Of a stretch of 64,000 nt of DNA, positions 44,175 through 55,508 are shown in pieces. Below the pieces are notes generated by a model that was not told the DNA's origin, did no database searches, and saw nothing but the letters and a program-made list of their open reading frames with translations. Both the position numbers and the translations under genes were made by a program. Position 1 is the first letter of the stretch. Every line of letters begins with the position of its first letter. Source of the DNA: Dolomedes plantarius (taxonomy: Eukaryota > Arthropoda > Arachnida > Araneae > Dolomedidae); assembly GCA_907164885.2 (NCBI GenBank), contig OU015490.1, forward strand, positions 203,613,661 to 203,677,660. Reading direction: 5' to 3'.

Positions 44175-45518
44175 CCCTTTGACCTTCGTGATTGCCTCTT
44201 CAGACTTCGAAAATTAACCGGAAATACCTGAAAAACTGGTCTATTAGTTAGTTTTAACCTTTTTTTGATACTAGATGGCAGCACCACACAATCCGATCAA
44301 TAATTTCGGGATATGATACGCTTCTGAAAACCCTGATTTTTCAATGAAATGTTTCAAAATTTTTTTTAACTATAAAATAAATCAATGAAAAAAAAATTCT
44401 ATGTAATTTTGTAGTTTGTAGACTAATCTGTCTATTCTGTATTATTTTTAATTTTTTAGGTTGGAAAGTTGCTTAAAATCAGGCGATATGGCCTTAAATC
44501 AGGCCTAAAATCAGACGATCAGGCCCTGTGGGCTCACTGCACCACATGGCATTGAGCTATCACCGAGAAGAGCACTGAGTCATTGTAATGTTGATGTCGT
44601 TTCGACGCGAGGAGGCGAGCGTTGTGTTTACGTTATCTGCTTTTATTTTATTTCTATTTTTATTTTTATTTCTTTTTTATTTTTATTTCTTTTTTATTTT
44701 TACATGTATCCCAATTTGATGCAGCAGTGATAAATAGCTACATATTGCTCAAAATGCTAACAGTCAAGGAAATAAACAGTGCTAAACAATTCCGTTTAGC
44801 TCTAATTTATTCTCTATACAAAATGGGGAAAGTTACAATTCCGTCTTTGAAAAGAACCCTTTCTTCAAAGCCCCAAGATGCTCCCAGCTATAAAGTGCGT
44901 GTTTCAGAAGAAAAACATTTCACCAATGTGGAACACATGCCGGTGAAAGGAGCACGAAGATAATGCGCGTACTGCAGCACTAAGCAGAAGCCCCATAGGT
45001 TGCGGTACATGTGCAAAACTTGCAACGTAGGATTATGTTTTATGAAAAGTGGTTCTTCATGCTTCGAAAAATACCACGAGAAGAAAAAATAGAGGAATGT
45101 GCTAATGTAAAGATCTCATAGCCAAGATTCCTTTTTTATCCATATACATATATTCAAGAAGCTCATGTAATTTTTTTCAATTTTTTTTCATTTTATTTTT
45201 TTTGGGGGGGTAGAGTAGCAGGCCTCCCTTAGGTGCACCCTGGGTAATGCTAAATCTGCTACGGATATCAGATTCTTGTGTATTTTAATCACAGGCAAAA
45301 TCTTTTACTCTATTGCGCGCTTCACTGCAATTCTCGCCTCACCATGCCTTTCGAAGCTCGTTTGACTCGGTGAGCCCGCTTCGAGCACACCCATAAAATT
45401 AAAACCGTTACTGCAATCTTCACAAAATTATACTTGCGTACCCTTCTAGGCCTAAACAGACTGTCTATAAAATTTTTTGTTAAAATTCCAAATTTAAAGA
45501 GTAGCGTGCCGGAAAGGG
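44175..45518 (+). mobile_element. PiggyBac-like element, internally deleted, in the tRNA array
   Basis: TTAA occurs at both boundaries (44171-44174, 45519-45522) and restores the array sequence TTCATTAAGAAAATAA when removed. Ends are CCCTTTGACC and (inverted) CCCTTTCCGGCACG. Terminal CCCTTT after TTAA is typical of piggyBac. At 1344 bp it is shorter than a full element and keeps only the end of the transposase gene. Confidence 0.85.
44700..45100 (+). pseudogene. PiggyBac-like transposase, C-terminal remnant
   Basis: The frame up to 44963 reads VSQFDAAVINSYILLK, which matches the end of the piggyBac catalytic fold, and then an HMPVKGARR segment before a stop. Past the stop the sequence continues CAYCSTKQKPHRLRYMCKTC and GLCF, a cysteine-rich zinc-binding tail as in piggyBac transposases. 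The catalytic part is missing. Confidence 0.8.
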
Positions 45519-46188
45519 TTAAGAAAATAATTAACGTCAACCTAAACATTGTCTGTTTTGAAGGAAATTTTTGTCTTTTTGAACATGCATAAAAAAAATT
45601 CGAACCGTTATACCACCGACGTCCCACATCAGTGCCTCAAGATTTGGTCTAAAAAACAAAAAAACAGTCAGCTTTCATGAAATCGAGGTAAAGGGAAGAC
45701 GCGGTGTATCTTAGCAGCGAAGCAAAGAACACATTTATAGAAATCGAGTTTATGGCCTTAATTAAGAAAATAAATATCTTAAACCCAAACGTTTTCAGTA
45801 TTGATGTCAAATCTTATCGTTTTCAACATACATCCGTAACATAATCCGATGAAAAATGGAAAAAACATCCTTGCGTCTGCCAGGACTCGATCCTGAGTCA
45901 AGAGCTTCGGAGGCAGTTATGCTAACCGTTATTCCACCGACCACATTAGTCACTCAAGCTTTTGTCTAAAAGAGAAGAAAGACAGTCAGCTTTGATGAAA
46001 TCGTGGTATAGGGAAAATACTCTGCATCTCAGCTGCGAAGCAAAGGACACTTTTATAGAAATCCACTTTACGTTCTTAATAAGCAAAATCATTAACTTCA
46101 ACCTAAACATTGTCAGTCTTGATGCCAGATCTAGTCTTTTTGGACATGTTAAGTAAAAATATCTGACGAAAAAGGGGAAAAACAACCT

Positions 46189-46260
46189 TGCATCGGCCGG
46201 GAGTCGAACTCGGGTCAACTGCTAGGAAGGCAGATATGGAAACCGTTATACCACCAACGC
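46189..46260 (-). tRNA. tRNA-Gly(UCC), partly decayed
   Basis: Full length with TCC anticodon and an acceptor stem that pairs with two G-U pairs. The D arm is altered (GGTTTCCATATC), position 37 is T instead of A, and one T-stem pair is lost. Confidence 0.4.
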
Positions 46261-46813
46261 TCCACATCAGTCGCTCAAGGTTTTGTCTAAAAGAGCAGAA
46301 AGACAGTCAGCTTTCATGAAATCGTGGTATAGGTAAGATACTCAGTATCTCAGCAGGGAAGCAAAGAACACTTTTATAGAAATCCAGATTATGTTCTTAA
46401 TTAAGAAAATAAATAACTTAAAACTAAACATTTTCAGTACTGATGTCAATTCATCTCTTTTTGAACATACATCAGTAACATAATCCGATGAAAAATGGAA
46501 AAAAGTCCTTGCGTCAGCCTGCATCAACTGCTTGAAAGGAAGCTACGTTAACCGTTATGCCACTTACGCTCCACATGAGAAACTAAAGATTTTTCTAAAG
46601 GAGCAGAAAGACAGTCAGCTTTGTTGAAATCGAGGAAAAGGGAAGTTGCGCTGTATCTAAGCATCGAAGCAAAGAACACTTATATGGAAATCCAGTTTAC
46701 GTTCTTAATAAAGAAAATAATTTACTTCAACCTAAACATTGTCAATGTTGATGAAAATTGTTGCCTTACATGCATAAGTAAAAAAATACGACGATAAATG
46801 GGAAAATAAACCT

Positions 46814-46885
46814 TGCGACGGCCGGGAGTTGAACCCGGGTCAACTGCTTGGAAGGCATCTATGCTAACCGTTATACCACCGACGC
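46814..46885 (-). tRNA. tRNA-Gly(UCC), near-intact copy
   Basis: TCC anticodon and canonical A box. One acceptor mismatch (T4-T69), one anticodon-stem mismatch, and TTCGACT changed to TTCAACT in the T loop, which alters the B box. Expression uncertain. Confidence 0.5.
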
Positions 46886-47867
46886 CCCACATCAGTCAAT
46901 CAAGGCATTGTCTAAATGGCCAGAAAAACAGTCAGTTTTGATGAAATCGAAGTATAGAGAAGATACTCAGTATGTCAACAGCGAAGCGAAGAACACTTTT
47001 ATAGAAATCCGGGTTATGTTCTTAATTAAGAAAATAAATAACTTAAACCTAAACATTGTCAGTATTGATGTCAATTCTTGTCTTTAGGAACTTATATCGG
47101 TAAAATAATGCGATAAAAAATGGAAAAAGCATCCTTGCGTAGGCCCGGAGTCGAACCCGGGGAATTGATTGGGAGGCAGCTATGCTAACCGTTATACCAC
47201 CGACTCTCCACGTAAGCCACGCAAGGTATTCTTTATAAGACCAGAAAGACAGTCAGCTTTGATAAAATAGAAGAAAAGGGAAGATGAGCTGTATCTTCGC
47301 AGCGAAGCAAACAACACTTATATAGAAATTCAGTTTACGTTCTTTATTAAGAAAATAATTAACATAATTTTAAACATTGTCAGTGTTGATGTAAATTCTT
47401 GTCTTTTTTAACAGGCATAAGTAAAAAATGCGAAGAAAAATCTCAAAAATGGAAAAAATCTAAAAAATGGAAAAAGCATCCTTGCGTCGGCCGGGAGTGG
47501 AACCCGGGTCTACTCCTTGGAAGATAGCTATCCTAACCGTCATACCGCCGACATTCCACACCAGTCGCTCAAGGTTTTGTCTAAAAGACCAGAAAGACAG
47601 TCAGCTTTCATAAAATCGAAGAAAAGGGAAGATGCGCTGTATCTTCGCAGAGAAGCAAATAACACTTTTATAGAAATCACGTTTACGTTCTTATTTAAGG
47701 AAATAATTTACTACAACCTAAACATTGTCAGTGTTGATGCAAATTCTTGTCTTTTTGACCATGCATAAGTAAAAAAATGCAACGAAAAATGGGAAAAACA
47801 ACCCTGCGTCCGCTGGGAGTCGATTGCGGGTGAATTGCTTTCAAGTCACCTATGCTAACCGTTGTAC

Positions 47868-48053
47868 CAGGTGTGGCCAATCGGTCAATCCTCAAGATGA
47901 TTTTAGAGGATCGCGAGCGATAATTTCATAAATATATGGACAATGTTAGTGCTAAGCGGTTAATTTTCCATTTAAAATATTGAGAACTAGTCGATCGCCG
48001 AATAAAAAATTATAGAAATGTCGACGCCAACTAAAAATGATTAGCCAGCCCTA
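47868..48053. mobile_element. hAT-type MITE in a tRNA copy (c)
   Basis: It starts CAGGTGTGGCCAATCGG and ends TTAGCCAGCCCTA. Flanks CGTTGTAC and CGTTATAC match an 8-bp duplication at the same tRNA D-arm site. The unit downstream is closely related to that after copy (b). Confidence 0.75.
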
Positions 48054-49982
48054 CGTTATACCACCGACGCTCTTACGTGCCACTCAATGTTTCGTGTAAA
48101 AGACCAGAAAAACTGTCAGCTTTTATGAAATCGAGGTATAGGTTAGAAGAGGTGTATCTTACCAGCGAAGCAAAGAACACTTTTATAGAAATCTAGTTTA
48201 CGTTTTTCATTAAGAAAATAATAAACGTCAACCTAAAGATTGTCAGTTTTGAAGCAAATTCTTGTCTTTTTGAACATGCATAAGTAAAACAATTCGCTAA
48301 AAAAGCTGTGCTAACCGTTATACCACCGACGTCCCACATCAGTGCCTCAAGATTTGGTCTAAAAACCAGAAAAACAGTCAGCTTTCATGAAATCGGGGTA
48401 AAGGGAATACGCGGTGTATCTTAGCAGGGAAGCAAAGAAAACTTTTATAGAAATCCAGTTTACGTTCTTTATTAAGAAAATAATTAACATAAACCTAAAC
48501 ATTGTCAGTGTTGATGCAAATTCTTGTCTTGAAATTTTAAAAATATCTTTCAGTCGGCCGGGAGTCAAACCCGGGTGAACTGCTTGAAAGGCAGCTAGGC
48601 TAACCGTTTTACCCCCGAAGCTCCACATCAGTCGTTAAAGGTTTTGTCTAAAAGACCAGAAAGACAGTCAGTTTTGATAAAATCCAGGTAAATGGAAGAC
48701 ACGGTGTATCTTAGAAGCGAAGCAAAGAACAATTTTATAGAAATCCAGTTTATGTTCTTAATTAAGAAAATAAATAACTTAAACCTAAACATTGTCAGCA
48801 TTGATGTCAAATCTTGTCTTTTTCAACATACATCAGTAACATAATGCGATGAAAAATGGTAAAAACGTCCATGCGACAGCCGGGAGTCGAACCCGGGTCA
48901 ACTGCTTGGAAGGTAGCTAAGGTAACCGTTATACCACCGACCCTCTACATAAGTTGCTCAAGGTTTTGAAGACCACAAATACAGTCAGCTTTGATGAAAT
49001 CGAGATAAAAGGAAGAATTCATTCCTTTTGTTGTCTAATAAAAAATTGAGATAAATAAATACCCGGATAACGCTGGGTAAACAGCCAGTCTAAGATAAAT
49101 GACAGATAAAAAAAGGCACTGCGTCGGCCGGGAGTCAAACCCGGGTCAACTGCTTGGAAGGCAGCTATGCTTACCGTTATACCACCAAAGCTCCACGCAA
49201 GGTTTTCTTTATAAGACCAGAAAGACAGTCAGCTTTGATAAAATCTAGGAAAAGGGAAGATGCGCTATATCTTCGCATCGAAGCAAAGAACACATATATA
49301 GAAATCCTGTTTACATCCTTAATTAAGGAAATATTGTATTACAACCTAAACATTGTCAGTGTTGATGCAAATTCTTGTCTTTTTGAACATGCATAAGTAA
49401 AAAATGCGTATAAAAAAGGCAAAAACATCCTTGCTTCCGCCGGGAGTCGAACACAGGCCAACTGTTTGGAAGACAGCTATGCTAACCGTTATACCACCGA
49501 CGCTCCGCGTAAGTCACTCAAGGTTTTTTTATAAGACCAGGAAGACAGTCAGCAATGATGAAATAAGGAAAATGGAAGATTCGTTGTACCTTAGAATCAA
49601 AGCAAAGAACACTTATATAGAAATCCAGTTTACGTTCTTATTTAAGAAAATAATTTACTACAACCTAAACAATGTCAGTATTGATGCAAATTCTTGTCTT
49701 TTTGAACATGCATAAGTAAAAAAATGCGACGAAAAATGGCAAAAGCTTCCTTGCGTTGGCCGGGAGTCGAAACCGGGTCAACTGTTTAGAAGGCTGTTAT
49801 GCTAACCGGTTTACCACCGACACTCCGCATAAGTCACTCAAGTATTTGTCTAAAAGACCAGAAAGATAGTCAGCTTTGATGAAATCAAGGTAATGGGAAG
49901 ATGTGCTGTAAATTAGCAGCGAAGCAAAGAACACTTTTATAGAAATCCAGTTTACGTTCTTAATTAAGAAAATAACTAACTT

Positions 49983-50180
49983 GAACGCTCATTGATTCCT
50001 TGGGTGGCCGAAATTTATAAAATGAATGCTGTTGAAAAGTGCAGAAAAGTTCAGGCTATCTAATAATACTATTTTTATTTGATTTTCAGCATTTATGTAG
50101 CTGTAAATATAGACAAATTTGCTCCATAGTTTAACATTTAACTGAGCTATTCCAATAGGGTTAGTATAAAACAGACTTAA
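49983..50180. mobile_element. Remnant of the TTAA element family
   Basis: The left part (GAAATTTATAAAATGAATGC, TTCAGGCTATCTAATAAT) matches the interior of the 2.0-kb element near 28090-28140. It then jumps to the right TIR (GCTCCATAGTTTAACATT, CCAATAGGGTTAGTA). This is an internal deletion derivative that abuts the end of the tRNA array. Confidence 0.65.
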
Positions 50181-50359
50181 AGAGTGTAATGACCAGTAGC
50201 GGATCAAGCAGTTGGAAGGCCCCAAGCGAAACGTTTTTTTAAGACCCCTAAGAATGTACCTCTTTTTGAAGCTGCTAACTTTCGGAGGGACTAAGAATTG
50301 GAGTCTTCAAGCGCGCGCTTCTTGCACCTGTGCGGTGATGCGTCACTGATAATGGCATA

Positions 50360-51648
50360 TATTGCTGGCTATTAAAACTGCAACACCAGGAAGGAAAGTA
50401 AGTAACGAAACTTTACTTATTTTATGTTTACAGCACAGTAGGACGAAAAAAAGGATTAAATTTGTACGTCATTTAGAGGTATACAATGTCCAAAATTAGT
50501 ACACACAGCTACCGCCTCTGGCAGCTAAAATGGGTCTGACCCGGTTAGGCATCGAGTCGAACTGGGCTTGAATGACAGATACGGGCAAGTCATTCCATGC
50601 CGCTTTAAATCTATGTCACACTTCATCAATCGTAGCGGCTGGAGAGCAGTGGCGGCCCAGTATCTCAGCCACCCATAACTAGATGTTTTCAATGGGCGAG
50701 AGGTCTGGAGAACGTGCTTGCCAGGGCAACAGTCGAAAAAACTCTGTGTCGATGTAGGTCAGGACACGACGGGCAACATGCAGTCTTTCGTTATCTTGTT
50801 GAAAGATGACGTCTCCGAGGCCTTGAAGAGAGGGCACAGCCACCGGCCTTAATGTCTGAGAAATGTAAAGCTGGTTGTTCAGATTACCGACGACGTGAAT
50901 AAGGGGTGTTCGTGTCTTTACCTAATGACTGCCCATACCATCACACTAGGTGCAGGGCCCGTATGACGATATCGAATGCAAGCAGGCCAAGTGTATTCTC
51001 CTCGTCTCTCTGCTTCAATGTCAAGTGAAGCCGCAATAATGGTCGCCGTGCAGACAGTCTGTGCTGCTCCAGACGTCATCGCACTGTCCGTGCGGATACT
51101 TGTCGTGCTGCAAACAAGCCCAAATTTCCTGACTCGAGGTCCGTGATGTTGCTGTAAGATCCTGCAATACCGACCTGACAACATGTCCGTCCTCTCGGGC
51201 GTTAGTGGCGGGAGGCCGTTGAGATCCTGCATAGCGATCAGTATGACCTTCCTGGACCAATCGATTCCATATTCGCCTGACATCGTTGAATTCCAACCAA
51301 TGCGAGCAGCAATATCACGGAATGATAAACCGTACTCTCGATAGGCCACGATCCTACCGCTATCGAATTCCGACACATGCTGATAACCGTTTCTCTTTCT
51401 TGTACGAGGCATGACACGATCTTCCCACAAACAACCAACATTCAAATGCGATTTCCGAATGATAAATCCGCTGTGTAACTTTCCTTTTTTACAGAGTTTG
51501 CGATGCCGTTTCTCCCTCCAGCATTGTTCGATTGCGCTTAAATGCTAATCATTTGCATATCCCAGCATCTTCTTCCTTTCATGCAAATATGACGTTAGTA
51601 TTGTATCATCCCTCCTTCATGGTGTTGCAATTGTAATGGCTAGCAGTG
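50360..51648 (-). mobile_element. Tc1-like transposon, decayed
   Basis: A 1289-bp element with TIRs TTGCTGGCTATTAAAACTGC and (from the right) CTGCTAGCCATTACAATTGC, and TA at 50358-50359 and 51649-51650. The transposase is on the minus strand and broken. The family differs from the Tc1 element at 15994 in both TIR and protein. Confidence 0.85.
50500..51411 (-). pseudogene. Tc1-like transposase, frameshifted
   Basis: From the minus-strand start at about 51411 the frame gives MPRTRKRNGYQHVSEFDSGR, then YGLSFRDIAARIGWN, an HTH. A frameshift near 51300 moves the continuation to another frame (RRIWNRLVQEGHTDRYAGSQ, RPPATNARED). Later pieces include APSVMVWAVI at about 50920, and decayed sequence follows to 50500. 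It cannot make an active enzyme. Confidence 0.75.
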
Positions 51649-51659
51649 TATTTTCTATC

Positions 51660-52290
51660 GGAATCCTCAGGAAATGGGTTCTAAAACCCAAAACTACCGA
51701 TTTCCGGTAATCCTTTTTTTTTTCACTGTCAATATTTTATGTTTTCATTTTCAATGTGCCGCTAGATTAGAAATTCGTAGAAGACTAGACAGCGTAATTT
51801 TAAATAATATAAAATACAATGTATTTTTTTCTGTTTATATAACTACAATAAATAAAATTTCTCTTGAAATTTTCATTTGAAATAAATCAATAAAAATAAA
51901 TGACACTCGATGGGATATCTTATGACAGTACGAGGGAAGTGATTTCTGAGATGCTTGAGGAGGATATAGTAGTTAATATTATGGATACGATAAATACATA
52001 GGGTTCCAAAGATCGTAATTGTGATAAGTAGTGAAGCATGTTAAAACTGTTTATCCCCAGTAAAATATTGTTTTTTTAAACGTTAAATTTACGACTTTCG
52101 AATATTCTGTTCTACAACCTTTGAAACCGAGTTTTCGATGGCAATAATTTCCCGGTTATCCGGGAACCTGGTTCTATAATCCCTACCATGGGAGCATGAT
52201 CAACCGTTCTGAACATCATCTAAAAAACCTGGCATGATATCATAGGTTGAGTTCACCCCTTTGGTCATCGCTGATTCGCTGGAGTTGCTC
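51660..52290. other. AT-rich noncoding stretch
   Basis: No recognisable gene, repeat end or RNA lies here. A TCCGGTAATC and GGTTATCCGG pair of phrases occurs at 51703 and 52153, possibly a remnant of an element end, but I could not define an element. Confidence 0.35.
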
Positions 52291-52299
52291 TTCTTTAAA

Positions 52300-53620
52300 A
52301 GTGCCGTTTACATGTGCCAAAAACCCGGGTCAAAGCAGGGTCGTTTCTTGCTTTTTCCCTACGATAGGGGAAAATGTAGGGTGGAATTTCGATCCTGCTT
52401 CGAACTAGGATAAAATCCGCTAATTACCCATGATGCATTTCGAAGCAGGAAGCTAGTAGTAAACAAACATGGCGGATTTGAACATGTGCGAATCCATGAA
52501 AATGCAGCCAAATGATCGATGGAGGGATCTGGAACCCCTTAACAATCGCATAATTTTCAAGAAAACAGTAGAAAAGTGCCTATTTTTTTTCCGGAGGATT
52601 TCATTTATTTCTTGATCTCACACATCTAGTTTTAAAAAAACCCATCTCAAATTACATTATAAATAGACTGGTACCGCCATCTGGTACGTAAAATAAGAAA
52701 TAAAATTTCCTTTCAATAAAATTTCAATAACATTTTCATTTAAAGTGTTATGGTAAAATTAATAAATTTAATAAGTATAATCAATAATTAAACTTAACAT
52801 TAAAATTTATAAATTAATTATTTTTCATCTAGTGATGAAGCCACAGATCGTACGATTATATCTAATATCCGCATCAATCTTCTAGTTCTTATATTCCTTT
52901 TTTCCAATCTATTTTCTGAATTTATTTTTAAAAACAACAGAAAAAATCGTAAACGTTCCATGATTATCAACAGCGACTGACATGTGCTGCATTTAAATTA
53001 TAAATAGACACAGACGTAATTGTGTTTTAAAAGAGGAGTACCTTCGTCGTGTCGACTTTATCTCCTGTAAGCAAGATATATGTAATCAAGGTAGGAGTGC
53101 TCAGTAGTTAAAATTTTAAGTAATGAATTAATATATTAAGGTAAGAATAACGCGGGTAAAAGGAAAACAAATTTAACAGTAAAGTTAAATTAAAACAAAA
53201 TATTTAATTTTAAGAGAAAAAATATAGAGTTACAAGTTAAGAAAATTTAGAAGAAAAATTAGATAAGACTAATGATCCACGGAAAACAAAAAAGTAATAA
53301 TGTTAAGAGGCACAGAAAAGCAGATATAAGAATACAAAAAATATTTTGTAAGTTTTTCAGCTTTTTTTTATTTTTAAAGTTTTATGATTTTTGTTTTTGT
53401 TATTTTTAAAATTTAAGAATACGAGGTCAAAAGAACAGCAATTGAAAAAATAAAAGGCCCTCGCCAGAACCATACATTTCGTAATGAGATAAATGCGGAT
53501 TTCGAAAGGGAAAAGCTAAAAATAGCAATAGAGTGAATTTGAAAAAGTACGACACCGGCTGGGGTCGAACCCACAACGTGATTTACAAGGAATGATGGTG
53601 TATGAGGATCACTTTCGCAG
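52300..53620 (-). mobile_element. 1.4-kb TIR element, copy 3, reversed and truncated
   Basis: It starts AGTGCCGTTTACATG, the same terminus as the right end of copies 1 and 2, and runs in reverse orientation. Homology stops at about 53620 (CACTTTCGCAG), so the AGCTGCG end is missing. The internal B-box-like segment is present at about 53560-53585. Confidence 0.85.
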
Positions 53621-54375
53621 TACGAGCACACTCCGACGTACAGTCACGTCAGGAAAAAATGGTTCCCGATATTTTTTATACAAACCCTGTATGTTACCTA
53701 GATTCAAAACAGTTTCCAAACACATTCCATTAGTTTAATAGTATTTCTAAAACTATTGTTTCTGTAAAGCGAAAACACCTTAGAAACAAGTTATTGCTCT
53801 TCAATAAGGCAATAACACGAGGATATCACATTTTAACTCTTGCGAAAATGAAGGGCAAAATCTTTGTTGTTGTAAACTCACAGATTAATAAAATTCATGT
53901 GAAAATGCATGCCAGAGCTCCCCGTGTAATACGTGTGGAATCTATTTCCGGTCCTTTATTTTTTATGTGATTGCATCAGTTACGTTGCATGAAATTGCTT
54001 AATTTCCAAGTACTCATGCAATGCAATTGCATGCTTCATAATCTCATCTCTTGCAAAAAAAGAAAGAAAACATCATGAGGGTAAAAGTTTATCCTCCATG
54101 GAAAAAATGTTTGTTTTAAAAAGCATGGATTTCTCAAACCCACATAAAACGCATGCCTTTGGAAAATTGAAGACAAAAGAGGTAAAGGTATAAAACGAAT
54201 AGAAATTGAATAGGTTTTCTGTTGTTTCTTTATCCCGTGTTTGCATTAAGGGCGTTCAAGGATCAAGGAATTCAAAGTTGTTGGAGTTCCATGGTCAAAG
54301 ACTTCATCTCTAGTAATTAAGTGGCAATTGTGATCAACTAATGCTCACCAAATTGAATTGTGCCCCTATCAGTAA
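53621..54375. other. Noncoding stretch
   Basis: No coding region or element end that I can support. The sequence differs from the array and from the flanking repeats. Confidence 0.35.
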
Positions 54376-54379
54376 AATT

Positions 54380-55250
54380 AATCTATACTAATAAAAGGAA
54401 GTGTTTCTCTGTCTGTGTGCGGCCTCCAGACGAATCTATGGCACTTACAGACATGAAATTTGGCACACAGGTAGTGCAGACGATGGGTACGTACCCCCTC
54501 GAAGCCCGAATTTTAAATTTTATTCTAGAAGAATTTTTATTAAATTTTGTATGCAATATTTGGTTCTGTTTGCGCTAAGGTCCGCCAGATGGCGCCACCC
54601 CAAAAGAGAAGACCAGATTCCAACCTTGCGAAGTTATAAACTCTGATTATTTAACGAGTATGGTTGAAAAATTAATTTCAGTTTCGGGAAGGGAAAGGGA
54701 AATTCCATTTTACGTCAACGTTTTTGAATTACTTGTAAGATTCATTATTATCCGATTGACGATTTTTAATCATTTATTAGACTAGCCGGACTTCGTCTGT
54801 CTAGCCGATCGGTTTAGGGATCCGCTTTCTTCAGCAATCATCATCAGAGAATGGAAACACTAAAACACAACGATTAAAGATATTTCAACCGTTTTTGTTT
54901 TAAATAAGGGATATATGATCTTGTTTTTAATTAATTCTTTTCCCGAGGTCACTTTTTTATTTTCGACCAGTTCCGGACACCAAAGAACTATTTCTTCATA
55001 CCGGTAACTTCTCGAAGAAAGAATTTTTCGCCCATACGCGGAGGGGTGGATGGAAGGGAACTTCTCGCCGGGGGGGGAGGAAAAGAATTTTTGTTCTGTC
55101 TGCGACTGTTTGCAGGACGTGGGATGCGTAACCACAAAACTGAAATACCTTTATTCGTTGTTTTTTAGTGTTTCCATTCTCTGACGATAATTGCTGAAGG
55201 GAGCGGGTCCCTAAACCGACCGGCTAGACGGGCGAAACCAGGCTAGTTTA
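54380..55250 (+). repeat. Interspersed repeat related to 15606-17590
   Basis: It begins CTAATAAAAGGAAGTGTTTC, followed by TGTGTGCGGCCTCCAGACGA and ATGAAATTTGGCACACAGGT. After ACTAGCCGGACTTCGTCTGT at about 54782 a segment in the other orientation follows, ending CGGCTAGACGGGCGAAACCAG. The two halves are thus partly inverted relative to each other. No open frame. Confidence 0.6.
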
Positions 55251-55508
55251 AAAATAAAAACACAGTTGAAAAATAAATAAAGTGAAGTGAACAAGAAAGA
55301 AAAAAATGAGTTTAAAAAGGAAAAAAATTAAATAATAACAAAGTAATACAGGAATCGCTCAGTTTTGTACCCGGGACGAACGGTCAGAAAACGCGAGAGA
55401 ACCGACAGTAGGACATTACCATTAAGTCTTAAAGGGGGAAAACAGTAAAGAATGAGATAAGTGAGATAAATCGCAAAAATGATGAAAAAAATTATTATAA
55501 AAAAATAG

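Larger units (their letters stand above)
39951..49823 (-). pseudogene. Decayed tRNA-Gly copies, right block
   Basis: Copies: 39951-40022 TCT; 40267-40332 TCC, T arm scrambled; 43628-43690 TCC, split by the hAT-type MITE; 45605-45628, 5' end only; 45872-45942 CCG; 46508-46571 TTC with deletion; 47133-47203 CCC; 47483-47554 TCC; 47805-47867 TGA, split by the MITE; 48305-48332, 5' end only; 48551-48622 TTC; 48872-48942 TCC; 49120-49191 TCC but T loop TTTGACT; 49431-49502 TCC; 49752-49823 TCT. Confidence 0.8.
30291..49980 (-). repeat. 19.7-kb tandem array of tRNA-Gly(UCC)-bearing 320-bp units
   Basis: About 45 units or partial units, typically 310-338 bp apart, all in one orientation. Reading the minus strand, each has a leader, a 72-nt tRNA-Gly-like segment (5' GCGTCGGTGGTATAACGG, anticodon TCC, T arm GGGTTCGACTCCC, 3' CCGACGCA), and in many units a T-run such as GTTTTT within about 15 nt, like a Pol III terminator. 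The rest of the unit is an AT-rich spacer with CCTAAACATTGTCAGT and TTCTTGTCTTTTTGAACAT. At least three spacer subtypes recur (CATGCATAAGTAAAAAATG, ACATACATCATTAAAATAAT, TTGATCATTTATAAG) and form higher-order blocks. The array is broken by several transposon insertions. Most tRNA copies are decayed. Confidence 0.93.

Noticed and set aside
44622..44963. Possible host gene with hydrophobic N-terminus
   Set aside because: The Phe-Tyr-rich start is a T-rich low-complexity tract; the rest is the C-terminal end of a piggyBac-type transposase.
30325..49715. Dozens of 60-137-residue open frames with similar peptides (e.g. VDANSCLFEHA)
   Set aside because: They recur because the DNA is a tandem array. 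They run antisense to the tRNA units, start and stop at random points, and decay without codon-level conservation.
30291..49980. CRISPR-like regular repeat
   Set aside because: The repeats are 320 bp and the whole unit is repeated, with no unique short spacers, in a eukaryotic context.
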